Part shown: positions 35,217 through 46,850 of the stretch, piece after piece | Layout of the letters: each line of letters starts with the position of its first letter | Numbering within the stretch: the first letter of the stretch is position 1 | From: Elephas maximus indicus | Lineage: Eukaryota > Chordata > Mammalia > Proboscidea > Elephantidae | Length of the DNA stretch: 64,000 bases | NCBI RefSeq assembly: GCF_024166365.1 | Contig: NC_064826.1 | Coordinates: 65,365,001-65,429,000, forward strand | Direction of reading: 5' to 3' | Translations under genes and position numbers: made by a program | The notes under the pieces: model-generated | Told to the model about the DNA's origin: nothing | The model's input: only the letters and a program-made list of their open reading frames with translations | The model's database searches: none

Positions 35217-35310
35217 AGCTACTGGCAAATTAGAAGCTGCATAAATTTACACTCCCCCCAGCAATATAGGAGAAAGCCTCTTTCCAAACACTGGAAGGGC
35301 CCTTTAAGAA
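35217..35310 (-). mobile_element. L1 3' region, right part
   Basis: 'aatttacactccccccagca' then 'ggagaaagcctctttccaaa' continues the inverted L1 text found at 30225-30300. This supports insertion of the RTE into an L1. Confidence 0.5.
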
Positions 35311-35389
35311 GGTATACTTGGATAGGGTGGAGCAAGGAGAGAACAGTTTCACCTTCCTTCTGATATCTTGAGTGAGCCCCATGTCTTCT

Positions 35390-35600
35390 AAGAGGCACAC
35401 TTACTGAGTGCTTACTGTATACTAGGTACTGTCCTAAGCACTTCCCACATATTGGCTCATTTAATCCTCGCAATGACCCTATGAAGTAAGTATTTTCATA
35501 TCCGCATTATACAGATAGGGCAATTGAGACACAGAGTGGTCAACCAGCTTGCTCAGGGCCTGTAGCTAGGAGTTATGAACATGGATAGTCTGGTGCCTGA
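35390..35600 (-). repeat. MIR, nearly complete
   Basis: Inverse MIR from 'ctgagtgcttactgtatact' through 'catttaatcctcgcaatgac' and 'gggcaattgagacacagagt'. Confidence 0.8.
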
Positions 35601-36507
35601 GCTCAGCCCCCTCAGATACTATTTTCCCCTTTCTCAGCTCAAGATCAGAATGAGTACGTGACAACCATGTAGGATATAATAGTGGTATGTACGTAGTGTT
35701 TTTCACTCAAGTAAAAGAATTTTAGTACCTAATCTGATCACGAGGCCTATTTTCAATGTGGTCATCATCCTCAGAGAGCCCTCCAGACACTCAGCATTTC
35801 TTACAAAAGGTCATCCCCAGAAGTAATCACAGTATTTTGGATTTATTTTGCCCTCATCTAATCAGTGAAGAATACAACTTTTACTTCGCTTGTTCTGGGC
35901 ACTGTACTTTTTTAAATGTAGCTTAAGATTGTATTATCATTTTTGGCAGCTCCATTGCACTGTTGGCTCATTTTGAGATTACCATCAACTCAAACCCCTA
36001 GGTCTTTTCTCAAATAAATTGCCACTAAAACATATTCTGCTTAGCTTATACCGGTATAACAAAATTTTAATAACCTAAAACCAAACTTTTGACTTACCCA
36101 TGTTAAAATTTACTTTGTTGTTACAGCCCTAGAGTCTCTTCTGGACTCTCGAGCTATCGCTACATCTTCATCTTGTCCTAAATATTCCATCCTTCTGTAC
36201 TTATTTTCCCTTCCTGCTATAGTGAGCTTAGGTTCCATGGCTATAGATATTGACATTGGAAGAAAGTTTATAAAAGATCACTGTTATAGCTTGTCAAAAA
36301 CAGCAATCGTTGGAGACTTGTAAAGAAAAGATCTAGCTCAGTATATAGAAGCCAGAGGTCAGAGGAAGAAAGGAAATATGTGGGGAAGGGAGAGAAAGGG
36401 CATGAACATTTCCAACAACTAATGGGAAATTCTATCTAAGATCTCAGTTCTAAGAACAGCTGTGCTTCTCGTGACCAATTAATTTGTGTTTAGCTTGTGG
36501 GTATATG

Positions 36508-36793
36508 TTGTCATTGTCGTTAGGTGCCGTTGAGTCAGTTCTGACTCATAGTGACCCTATGTACGACAGAACGAAACACAGCCTGGTTCTGTGCCATCCT
36601 CATTATCGTTGTTATGTTTGACCATTGCTGCAGCCACTGTGTCAATCCATCTCTTTGAGGGTCTTCCTCTTTTTCTCTGATCCACTACTTTACCAAGCAT
36701 GATGTCCTTCTCCAGGTATTGTTCCCTCCTGATAACATGTTCAAAGTATGTGAGATGAAGTCTCACCATCCTCACTTCTAAGGAGTGAGGTAT
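36508..36793 (-). mobile_element. RTE 3' end with perfect 13-bp target duplication
   Basis: A heavily 5'-truncated RTE, 286 bp. The flanks 'ttgtgggtatatg' at 36495-36507 and 36794-36806 are identical and define both ends. The frame 'RMVRLHLTYFEHVIRREQYL' of the RTE C-terminus can be read on the - strand. Confidence 0.94.
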
Positions 36794-37377
36794 TTGTGGG
36801 TATATGTGGTTTTTTTTTGTGTGTGTTTGTGGTTATAGCTAATTATGCAATATATCATATTTTCCTGTTTATGTTGGCTGCTAGAAAATTCAAAGGCAAA
36901 ATTGAAGTCCAGTTGTAGTGTACAGGACATGATTTATATTTTGTGGAGCTATCTTACCCTTGCTCTCTTTTTATTTTCCTTTTCCCTTATTTTCTAGATC
37001 ATTAAAAACAAACAAAAAACCTTGTTTTGTCTGAAATTTGTAAGTTGCCTTAAATTCTTTTTTTGAAAGAGACATTGTATAAACCAACAGACAGGCAAAT
37101 AAAATCTTAGCATCACAATTTTTTTTTTTAGACATTAAACACATCCACAGCTTCGATTGACAACAACAATAGGGAGAAAGAACTGCGATGGAATAAAAAT
37201 TGTAAGTTTGTCACTAACAGCTGGGGAACCATGCAAGACAAGCTCTGGGTGAGAGCGAGAAAAAAAAAAAAAAATTCCCTGAAGAGTCTCACATAACTCA
37301 GTGTGGAAATACAATCACATATATGATTCTGTGTGAAATCGAGGCAGGTAAAGTAAATAAAGGAACCCGAGGAATAG

Positions 37378-38155
37378 GCTTGCTGAAAGTGAAGAGGACT
37401 TGAAGCATTTGTTGATGAAGATCAAAAACTACAGCCTTCAGTATGGATTACACCTCAACATAAAGAAAACTAAAATCCTCATAATGGGACCAATAAGCAA
37501 CATTATGGTAAATGGAGAAAATATTTAAGTTGTCAAGGATTTCATTTTACATGGTTCTATTTTTTTTTTTTTTTACAATCAGTGCCCACAGAAGCAACAG
37601 TCAAGAAATCAAATGATGTATCACATTGGATAAATCTGTTGCAAAAGACCCCTTTCAAGTGTTAAAAGGCAAAGGTGTCACTTTGAGGACTAAGGTGTGC
37701 CTAACCCAAGCCATGGTATTTTCAATCACCTCATATGCATGCAAAAGCTGGACAATTAATAAGGAAAACTGCAGAATTGATGCATTTGAATTACTATATT
37801 GACAAAGAGTACTGAATACAGCATGGGCTGCCAGAAGAACAAACAAATCTGTCTTAGAAGAAGTATTGCCAGAATGCTCCTTAGAAGGAAGGATAGCAAG
37901 ACTTTGTCTCACTCTCTTACTTTGGGCATGCTATCAGGAGAGATCAATCCCTGGAGAAGGACATTATGCTTGGTAAAGCAGGTCAGTGAAAGAAAGGAAG
38001 ACCCTCCATGAACTGGGTTGACACGGTGGCTGCAACAATGGTTTAAATACACCTACTGTTATGAGATTGTTTCAGGACTGGGCAATGTTTCCTTCTGTTG
38101 TATGTGGGCTCCCTACGAGTTAGGATTGACTCCATGGCACCTAACAACATAACGA
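37378..38155 (+). mobile_element. RTE LINE 3' fragment before ASB4 exon 2
   Basis: Starts just after the catalytic motif ('LLAESEEDLKHLL' equivalent) and ends 'ggcacctaacaacataacga'. A poly-T run at about 37560-37575 interrupts the coding remains. The end lies about 240 bases before the exon 2 acceptor. Confidence 0.9.
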
Positions 38156-38393
38156 CAAATAATAGAAACAATGAGAGCTGGAGAAAACTTGTCCCACTTA
38201 AATGTCCCACTTAAGTACATCCAAATATGCTACTAAGCAAAACCTTTGCAGGCCCGTTAGCTATTCTTTTACAATTTCTGAATCATTTCCCCCCAATTTT
38301 ATAAATGTGACTAAAGTAAAATACTTTGTAAAAATACTCACTAAACAGGGAGAAATTCTAGACCAAGAAGTTTTCTTTCCTTTTCTTTTTCAG

Positions 38394-38693
38394 GTTATTG
38401 GTTGCCTAGTTATAAATTGAAGTCTTCCTGGGCCACGGGCCTGCATCTTTCTGTCTTGTTCGGACACCTGGAGTGTCTCCTAGTGCTGCTGGACCACAAC
38501 GCTGCAATCAACTGTAGACCCAATGGGAAAACCCCTCTCCATGTAGCTTGTGAAATGGCCAATGTGGACTGCGTTAAGATCCTCTGTGATCGTGGAGCAA
38601 AGCTCAATTGCTACTCCTTAAGTGGGCACACAGCTTTGCACTTCTGTACAACTCCAAGCTCCATTCTCTGTGCCAAGCAATTGGTTTGGAGAG
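38394..38693 (+). CDS. ASB4: ASB4 coding exon 2 (end of residue 63 to residue 162)
   Basis: 300 bases. The first two bases complete Gly63, then come [20 protein letters not shown] and ankyrin repeats at about residues 73-103, 106-135 ([20 protein letters not shown], a clear TPLH-type repeat) and the start of a third from about 139 ([11 protein letters not shown]). The exon ends TGGAGAG before gtaagc, a consensus donor, leaving codon 163 split in the same phase as codon 63. The acceptor has a long T/C tract. No stop, frameshift or unusual residue is seen, so the gene looks intact as far as the window shows. Ankyrin repeats in ASB proteins bind substrates; the elongin-binding SOCS box lies in a later exon outside the window. 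Confidence 0.96.
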
Positions 38694-38794
38694 GTAAGCC
38701 TTTTTGTGTGGTCGACATTTCATCTGCTCGCACACTTCTGGTTTTGAAACTTGCTGATCCCTATTTACTTACCTCAGGCAATGTAGCAATTTAT

Positions 38795-38992
38795 ACCTGG
38801 GTGGTATAAACTGTTAATGTGCTTGGCTGCTAACTGAAAGGTTGGAGGTTTGAGTCCACCCAGGGCTCCCTTGGAAGAAAGGCTTTGTGATCTGCTTCAG
38901 TAGATCAGTTACTGAAACACAGTTCTAGTCTGTCACAGGTGAGGTTGCCATGTGTTGGCGTTGACTTGACAATAACTGGTAACTGGTTTTAT
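38795..38992 (+). mobile_element. AfroSINE copy, long type, 102 bases after exon 2
   Basis: Head 'cttggctgctaactgaaagg', B box 'ggtttgagtcc', middle block 'ggaagaaaggctttgtgatc' and tail 'gttgccatgtgttggcgttg'. Confidence 0.88.
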
Positions 38993-39175
38993 TATTTGTA
39001 TTATGTAATAATATAAACATACTTAAAAATAAATTTATTAAAATGTATAATATAAATACGTTTTATACAAGTACATTTACATTTTAATATATAATTATAT
39101 TTTAATATATTTTATGTAAATTATATTATGTATATAATATATAAACATATATATGTAAATACATATTTTTTGTTC
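38993..39175. repeat. AT-rich low-complexity tract
   Basis: About 180 bases made almost only of A and T with many short palindromic steps, next to the SINE tail. Confidence 0.8.
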
Positions 39176-39297
39176 TGTTGGCACAAGTCATTCAGTGATA
39201 ATCACATTGGAATCTTTTTTTTTTTAATTGTAAGAACTTGTTAATTTACTAATTTATTTAGCAAATATTTATTTGGTATATACTGTGTGTTGGGTAT

Positions 39298-39497
39298 GGA
39301 GTCCTAGTGGTGTAATGGTTAAAGCACTCAGCTGCTAACTGAAAGGTCAGCGATTTGAACCCACCAGCTGCTCTGCAAGAGAAAGATGTGGCAGTCTGCT
39401 TCCGTAAAGATTTATAGCCTTGGAAACCATATGGAGCAGTTCCACTCAGTCCTATAGGATTGCTGTGAGTTGGAATCCATGTTGATTTTTGGTTTGG
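39298..39497 (+). mobile_element. AfroSINE copy with longer middle
   Basis: Head 'agtcctagtggtgtaatggt', B box 'gatttgaaccc', an inserted middle segment 'gcagtctgcttccgtaaaga', then tail 'attgctgtgagttggaatcc'. Confidence 0.88.
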
Positions 39498-39529
39498 AGC
39501 TGAATTAGATGTAGGTGGGGAGTGAAGGA

Positions 39530-39690
39530 AACCCTGGTGGCATAGTGGTTAAGTGCTACGGCTGTTAACCAAGAGGTCAGCAGTTCGAACCCGCCAGATG
39601 CTCCTCGGAAACTCTATGGGGCAGTTCTACTCCGTCCTATAGGGTCACTATGACTCAGAATCTACTCGACGGTAGTGGGTTTGGGGTTTG
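39530..39690 (+). mobile_element. AfroSINE copy, short type, well kept
   Basis: Flanking copies of 'agtgaagga' at 39521-39529 and 39699-39707 mark the target duplication. The B box is an exact 'gttcgaaccc'. Only 32 bases separate it from the previous SINE. Confidence 0.93.
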
Positions 39691-39811
39691 GTGGGAAGAG
39701 TGAAGGAGAAAAGTTTCAAGAATCTTTGCCAAGTTTCTGGCTTTTGAAAATGGGTGGATAGTGATGTCATTTATTAAGGTGGGGAAGGTCATTAAATCAG
39801 TTTTTTAAAAG

Positions 39812-41240
39812 TCAGGTTTATTGAGGTATAATGTACACACAGTAAAATTCACCATTTTTGACAACCATAGAGTCCTAAACCCTGACCACCCTCATCTCAA
39901 AAAATCCCTGATGCTCTCTGTTGTTAATCCCCTCCTTCCACTCCTATCCCCTAACAACCAAGGATCAGTTTTCTGTCCCTTTTTCAAAATGTCATATAAA
40001 CTAAATCATACAATATATAGCCTTTAAGCATTTGAGTCTGCTTTCTCTCACTTAGCGTAATGCTTTTGAGATTCATCCATGTTGTTGCATCCTCCGTAAG
40101 CCAGACCTTTTTAGCGCTGAGTAGTATTCCATTGTGTAGAGGTAAGTAACAGTTTTCCATTCTCTAGTAGAGGAGCATTTGGGTTGTTCCTAGCCTTTGG
40201 TGATTATAAAAAAAAACAAAAAAGTTGATATAAACACTCACCACAGGTTCTTGTGTGGACATAATTTTGCTTTCCTTTTGGTAAATAGCTAGTCGTGGGA
40301 TTGTTGGGTTGTATGGTAAATTTATAAGAAACTGCCAAACTGCTTTTTCAAAGTGGTTATGGCATTTTGATTCCCATCAACAATGAGAAGTGAGGGTTCT
40401 GATGGCTCCTCATCCCCCCAGAACTTAGTAAGGTCAGATTAAAAAAACCTTTTTTTTTTAATTTTAGCTATTTTAATAGACGTGTGATGATATCTCACCA
40501 TGGTTCTAACTTGAATTTCCCTAATGACTAAGGGTGTCGAACATGTTTTCATGTACTTTTTGTCAGCCATGTGTCTATTTGGGGGGAAGTATCTGTTCAC
40601 ATCTTTTGCTTGTTTTTAAAAAATTGTTTTTTTCTTCTTCTCATTGATATGTGGGGGGTTCTTTATATATTCGGTATACCAGCCCTTTATCAGGTATGTG
40701 GTTTGCAAATATTTTTCCTTATTCTTTGGCTTTCTTTTTATTTTTCTAACAGCGTCTTTTGAAGATCGAAAGTATTTAATTTTGATAAATTCAATTTACC
40801 AATGTTTCTCTCATATGGCTTCTGCTTTTTGTGTCCTACCTAAGAAATCTTTGACTACCTTGGGTAGCGTATATTGTCTCCTATGTTTTCTTCTAGGAGT
40901 TTTATAATTTTAGGTTTTACTTTTAGGTCTATGACTCACGTTGCATTAATTTTTACAAATGGTGTGAGGTATTGGGTCAAGGTTCACCCTTTTTTGTTTG
41001 TTCATTTTTGTATCTGGATGTTCAATTGTCTCAATACCATTTGCCGAAAAGATTATTCTTGCACCATTGAATCCCCTTGGTATCTTTGTCAAAAATCAGT
41101 TGTCCATATATGTATGAGTTTGTTTCTGTACTCTATCCTGTTTCGTTTGGTCCATGTGTCTATGTTTTTGCTAATCCTCTACTGACTCGGTTGCTGCAGC
41201 TTTATAGTAAGTCTTGAAATCAGGCGGTGCGAGTCTTCCT
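39812..41240 (-). mobile_element. L1 3' region, about 1.4 kb
   Basis: An inverted old L1: 'ggtttattgaggtataatgt' at the 3' UTR end, then 'agattcatccatgttgttgc', 'gtgtgatgatatctcaccat', 'ctttatatattcggtatacc' and 'tcaataccatttgccgaaaa'. The short + frames here (40571-41185) are inverse L1 and not genes. Confidence 0.82.
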
Positions 41241-41384
41241 AGATCAGTTTTAAACTTGAGAATGTGAGATCTCTTTGAGACCTCAAAGTGGATAAGTTAA
41301 GTATGCACTCGTATAATTTTTCTTTTTCAGAAGAAAGCTCTGAACTAAAGCTAGAAGTTTAGGAATCATTGTCCTATAGGTTGT

Positions 41385-41745
41385 ATTTGAAACTAACCAA
41401 ATCACTGAAATCACCTAGAGAAAGAGAGTAGCAAGAGAAAAGAAAGCCTAAGACTACTACCTGATGAATTCCAACATTTAGATGTTTGAAGGCTGTGGAG
41501 GAGATAATACAGGTGACTGAGATGGGCTGATAGGAGAAGTTGGAGAAAACCCAAGGGCATTTTTGGTATCATAAGGACAGAGAAAGAGGCAGGTTCAAGA
41601 AGAAGAAGTGGTCAGCTGTTATTGATAGCTACTGAGAGGTTTAATTAGATGTTCATTACATTAGGTCACAGGGTCATCACTGGCAAAAACTGTTTTTTGG
41701 TGAAATGATTGGTATAGAAGCCGGGTTAGAGCAGGGGCTCCTAAG
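41385..41745 (-). mobile_element. L2 LINE coding-region fragment
   Basis: Inverse L2 text in the right order: 'aaatcacctagagaaagaga', 'aattccaacatttagatg', 'gttcaagaagaagaagtggt', 'ctactgagaggtttaatta'. Confidence 0.7.
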
Positions 41746-42479
41746 GTTTAAATGAAAGTTTGTGAATTAGAGATGACGTACATAAATAATTGCTAGAAGA
41801 AGCTTGGCTACAAAAATGAGCATAAGAAGATCAGGATTGCTAGAAGTGACTGGCATGGCTGCAGGAGAGTTTTATTTACAGCTAGAGATAAAAGGAAATG
41901 TTTGCATACTGTAGGAAATGATTCATAAAAAGAAAATAGTTGAGAAGTTGAGAGGAGATAAAACACAGACCATGGGACACATCCTCATTTTTAACAGGTG
42001 GATCGAACTAAAAAAAGGTTTTAAATGCCAGAGTGTTTATAGATTTGGTGTGCCTGGCCACCCCGCCTTTCACATTCACTCAGTGATTTGGTTGTTTTGT
42101 ATTTATTTTTAGATTTAGTTTTTATTTCTTTTTAATGAATTCATTTAAAATTTTAAACTTTTCATTTTTAAAAATTTAAGAAAGTTAAGAAATGATTGAA
42201 TTATAAACTATTTACACCAGAGCTATGTGTTTAATAATTAACTTTTTATATCACTGTTTTTCCGAGCCTCCATCAGCCACAAGCCTACAGAGAGCTGTCA
42301 GCTCCTTTAATGTCTCAGAGGCCTTACCACACAGCTTTATCCCTGTCATGAGAGGATGACTGCCTAAACAGGGGAAGGAGGAAAAAGGAAAGGGGAGAGC
42401 CCCCACCAACGGTCCCTGTAGCTGACGGGAATGAATCGGCTCCTAACAATCAAGGAGTAAGAATGGATGTCCACTAAAG

Positions 42480-42860
42480 ATACACTTACTATTTAGAGAC
42501 ATGGCATCAAAGGCGGAAACTATAAACAAGAGAAAGATAAATTAGAGAACGCAAAAAATGTTCAACTCCTGCATGGCAAACATTGTAAAATGAAATGGCA
42601 GTCATAAAACTAGGAAAAAGGGCTAATAACCTTAATATATACAAAGAAATTATAAAAATAAAATGCAAAGGTTAACACTGAAACAAAAAAGGGGGAGGGC
42701 AAGCACAGGAACAGATACTTTAAAAACAGACAAGCAAATATAAATGACAAACGAATATATATGACAAAATGATCACCTTCATTGGTAGTCATCAAAATGC
42801 CAATTAAAATAACTAGATTTTTTTGTGGTTGTTCATTACATATTACATTAACAAGGATAC
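42480..42860 (+). mobile_element. L1 3' fragment
   Basis: L1 ORF2-end text: 'gctaataaccttaatatata' and 'catcaaaatgccaattaaaa'. Confidence 0.55.
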
Positions 42861-43051
42861 AAAACATATATATGATCTTCTATACTCTCTATACATATAT
42901 CTGAAAATAATATCCAAATGATCTGAGTCCGCTTGATATCATAGCTAATATTTAACAGTAGTTTTTTTAAACAGTTTTAAAAAAAATCTATTATTTTACA
43001 GCCTCACTCCTAGGATAATACATGTTCTTTAAATTGTGGTACCAGGCGTAT

Positions 43052-43217
43052 GGAACCCTGGTGGCACAGTGGTTTAGAACTTGGCTGCTAACCAAAAGGT
43101 TGGCAGTTCAAATTCACCAGCTGCTCCTTAGAAACCCTATGAGGCAGTTCTACTCTGTTCTACAGGGTCACTGTAAGTTGGAATTGACTCCAGGCAATGG
43201 GTTTTTTTTTTTTTTAA
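43052..43217 (+). mobile_element. AfroSINE copy, short type
   Basis: Flanked by 'accaggcgtatg' (43041-43052) and 'accaggcatg' (43218-43227), a slightly decayed duplication. B box 'gttcaaattc'. Confidence 0.92.
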
Positions 43218-43404
43218 ACCAGGCATGCATATTAAAAACAAAATAAAATTCTAAATCAGATAATTGGGGAAAATTTCACCCACTTCATGGGTGGAAAAAT
43301 AGAAGAAAAAAGAAGGCAAGTGCTTGGAGGTAGGTCTTCTAGTCTGAAAACTATAGAAAACTGTGAATATCCTGCATCCTTTCTTTTGCGTTTTTATAGC
43401 CTCA

Positions 43405-43465
43405 GCTTCTTGGACAGTGCCTGGCATATAGGAAGTGGTCAAGAAATGGTTGTGGAATGATGTCG
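43405..43465 (+). repeat. L2 or MIR 3' end fragment
   Basis: 'acagtgcctggcatatagga' followed by a degenerate 'caagaaatggttgtggaatg'. Confidence 0.5.
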
Positions 43466-43979
43466 GAATGGCTCCAGAAGCCCTGAGTGCATGGATGAAA
43501 TCGACTTCCATATACTAAATGGAAACTATTATGTTCAAGGTTCAAGAAATGCTGCTGTAGATCAGCTCTACCCTCTTGGTCTCTAGGGATATAGCTGAGG
43601 GCTGAATTTTCTTTCTTTTGTATTACATCGTAGGCTCTGTGGGGAGAAGTCACATATATCTCTTCGTGCCTGAGCAGAGGAAATTGAGACAGCACATGGA
43701 CAAGGCAAATAAGTCAGGCTAACGTGAAACTCAGGACCAGAGAAGTCCATTAACGGAAAAACCAATGCCATGGCAACTGAAAACTGCTGTAATTTCATTT
43801 GCTATTTAATGGGCTCTTTGTGGAAAAGTGCTCTTTGTGGAAAAGGCTAATTGAGGCCAAAAAATTGCATGCAATTTTCTCTTAAAGGATTGTCCCCTAT
43901 TTTTTCAGTGTCGCAGAGCCTGCTTTGTCCTCATGCTGGATTTTGTCTGCTATTTTTCTGTTTGCCTTTCTACTTACTG

Positions 43980-44003
43980 CCCCCCACCCACCCCTCCACC
44001 CCC
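43980..44003 (-). other. Predicted G-quadruplex motif
   Basis: The + strand is C-rich with runs of 6, 3, 4 and 5 C. The - strand therefore has four G-runs with short loops (1, 1 and 4). It lies in intron 2, on the non-transcribed (template) strand. Confidence 0.6.
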
Positions 44004-45079
44004 GCTCCTGGCCTTTGTTTCCTTTGGTATTAGTATAATAGTGTTCATCATTTGAGAGGGCTTATTTACCTCAGCGAAACCGTCCTCTCTGTGCATCCTG
44101 CATTTCCCTATGAATAAAGAGAGTCAAGTCAGGTTTGCTGGCTGAAAAGCCGCGTTATTATTTCTACCTATTCCCATTCTAAGAGGAAAATGAAAGCTGC
44201 TTCCTTTACTCTGCATGAAGCAAATCCTGACAGGAGGAGGAAAATTTGTTACTGCAGGAAAGCCATAAAAATTTCGATGTTTCCTAGCAGAATGTAGCCG
44301 AGGGCAATGTAAAGGAGATCGTGCCTTTTAAAAGACTGTCCCCTGCTACTTGGTGTGACAGTAACAAGTCACCTGCCCATTGGGAAATGCCCTATTCAAT
44401 GAAAAGGAACATAGTAAGGCAAAATGTCATTGGCTTTGATTTTACTCAAGGAAATAGATATGCCTGCCCAATAGACACCCCTCTCGCCACCCCATCCCCT
44501 TCCTCCCCTTTCCGTCTTTTCTGCTCTGCGTTGTACCAGCACACAAGTTTTATGATCTTAGTCATTTGCAAACCACACAGAGGATTTTTGGCACACCTAC
44601 TCCACTATTAGTGCCACCTGAACAATATTAATTTAATATTTTCTTCAAATTGACTTTGCTTATTAAATTTACTTTTAAAGGAAACTTCACATCAGCATAA
44701 AAAAAAAATGACAACCATAAATAGAAGCTATCAGTAATAGTAAAAATGGGCAATGAAATTCTTGACCTCCATCTCTCAAACTCTCATCTCTCAGATGGCA
44801 GAGAATGACCAAAAAGGCTTTCTTCTGGTAGCTACTTGTCTCTAGAAGCTTTGCCTCCACTCATTCTGCTCTAAATGAGTGAACTTGGAATTAGTTTTCA
44901 GGCCATACCTCACATCCAGTTAGGCAGCAGTTACCCCCACCCCATAAAGAATGTCCCACTTAAAATCATACCACAGTTTGGGAAGCACTGCCTTAAGCAA
45001 TGCCTTATAAAGCCAATAGTCTATTTAATGGTGACATTTTAGAAGCATCCCCTTTAGAATCAGGAATAAAACAAATTTG

Positions 45080-45480
45080 CTCCCTCACCACTTCTCTTCA
45101 GCCTTGTCCTAGAGGTCTTGGCCACCACAGAGAGAAAACAAAAAGCAATACATGAGGACTGGAAAGAAGAAGCACGACTGCCATTCTTTCACACGTTATG
45201 TTTGTCTACATAGAAAACCCTAGAAAATCTACAGTTAAATGATTGGAATTAGTAATTCTGTTCAGCAGAGGTTCTGCATTTAAGATCAATATAAAAAAAT
45301 CAACTGCATTTCTGTATACCAGAAACCAGCAGTTATAGATTATAATTTAAGAAAAGATAAAAGTATAACATTGCAGGAAATTCAAAGTACCCAGAAAACA
45401 TACTCAACAAAAGAAGTGGAGGAGATATAAAAATTGACTAAAAGACAGTACAGAAGATACTGTATTTGAGGTTTATTTTG
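45080..45480 (+). mobile_element. L1 ORF2 3' fragment
   Basis: 'ttgtcctagaggtcttggcc', 'aagcaatacatgaggact', 'aaaccctagaaaatctacag', 'ctgcatttctgtataccag' are L1 ORF2-end landmarks in forward order. Confidence 0.8.
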
Positions 45481-45490
45481 AAAAATGTAG

Positions 45491-45602
45491 TCCAAACCTG
45501 CCAGCTGCTACTTGGAAACCCTGTAAGGCAGTTATACTCTGTTCTATAGGGTCACTATGGGTTGGAACCAGCTTGATGGCGATGGGTTTGGTTTGGTTTT
45601 TT
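45491..45602 (+). mobile_element. AfroSINE copy, 5'-truncated
   Basis: Begins inside the body at 'aacctgccagctgctacttg' and runs to the T/G tail 'gggtttggtttggttttttg'. The head is absent. Confidence 0.85.
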
Positions 45603-46029
45603 GGAATTATTCCCTGCACAAGTCAACCACTTTCACTTCTTATATCTGATTAGTTTGATATTTTTTTCACATTGCTAAATACTTACCACTTACGTATGTA
45701 AAAAATTGAAAAAATAAGTAGCAATATAAGCAGTTTTTTGGTAATCAACTCATTTATGGTAATGAAAGATGGCTCCTTTTCCTCCCATCCACTCTCCTAC
45801 ACACACAAGCACCTTTCCTACCCTCTATTCTCATAATATGGTTATATTGTAATTATGGGGCTTGTAGTAAAGTAGGGTAACTTTTCCTTTTTCGTACAAC
45901 CTTTTGTTTTCCCTGGATTAATGGTCTAGTTTTATTCTTTCGCTTAATTTTCTATGTATACAACACTATTTTATCCCCAAAATGTTTGCCGATAGTTCTA
46001 ATCTTTCCTCAAAATATTTAGATTCAAGG

Positions 46030-46850
46030 GGTATTCTAACAATTTAGTCTTCTTAAAAAAGTCCCTTCCAGAACCTTCAGACCTGTTCTAGCTTGATACA
46101 TATCTGGTATACCACAGTCATCTTGGGCTCTCCATTCCCTATCATCCTGGATATTTCCTTTGCCTCTCCCCTGTGTTGGATTTTCAATTTCCTGGCCCCC
46201 AAATCTCCTATATCTTCGTTTACTGCCTGTTTGGGTTGAGTTCATATTCTAGCAGATTTCTGAGAAACGGTACATGGGACCACACATTCTCCAAAATGTA
46301 TTTATTCTACCCTGAGTCGGTATAGAATTTTAGGTTGATATTAATTTTCCTTTAGAATGATGAAGGCATTCCATTGCCTTCTAATTTCTGCTGCTGAAAA
46401 ATCTGAAGCCTTTTTATTTCCTCATCCTTTATGTGTGACCTATTTTTTTTTTTTTTTTTTATTGTTTTACTCTCTGGGAGGTTTAGAATTTTCTTTTTGT
46501 CTTCAGTGTTCTGAAATACCACGATGATCTGCCTTGGCAGGTTTATTTTCATCCATTTTCCTGGGTCTTTTCAACCCAAAAATGCATGTCTCTCAGTTCT
46601 GAGATATGTTCCTGAATTATTTCCTTCATAAATCCTTTTCTTTTGCTTTCTGAATCCCCTCTTTCTTGAATTGCTATTGTTTGGATACTGTAGTGCCTGC
46701 ATGGGTATGGGTAGGGCTTGTTGGCTAGTAGCTTCACTGTAGGGGGTCTGGCTGGACCTTTGATTTGGAGAATCTCTGACATGGTACATTTGGATCTTTT
46801 TCTTAGGCTGGTCAGATTCTCCATAGAAAAATCTACCCAGTTTCTTTCTG
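46030..46850 (-). mobile_element. L1 ORF1-like relic (HAL1-like)
   Basis: On the - strand, frames at 46824-46549 ('EIIQEHISELRDMHFWVEKT') and 46552-46352 ('RQIIVVFQNTEDKKKIL') follow each other and resemble the RNA-binding part of L1 ORF1 protein, as found in HAL1 half-L1 elements. It is decayed. Family assignment is tentative. Confidence 0.55.

Larger units (their letters stand above)
22261..38393 (+). other. ASB4: ASB4 intron 1
   Basis: A 16,133-base GT-AG intron in phase 1. It begins gtaaaa and ends in a strong polypyrimidine tract plus cag (38371-38393). It contains no other recognised exon. Repeats are listed separately. The parts at 22261-24440, 25530-27140, 27380-28170, 28410-30220 and 35600-36490 show no clear repeats or coding signal, apart from poly-A runs. 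Confidence 0.93.

Noticed and set aside
40571..41185. Overlapping + strand frames rich in Phe and Leu
   Set aside because: They are the inverse of an L1 3' region; the hydrophobic look comes from T-rich antisense sequence.
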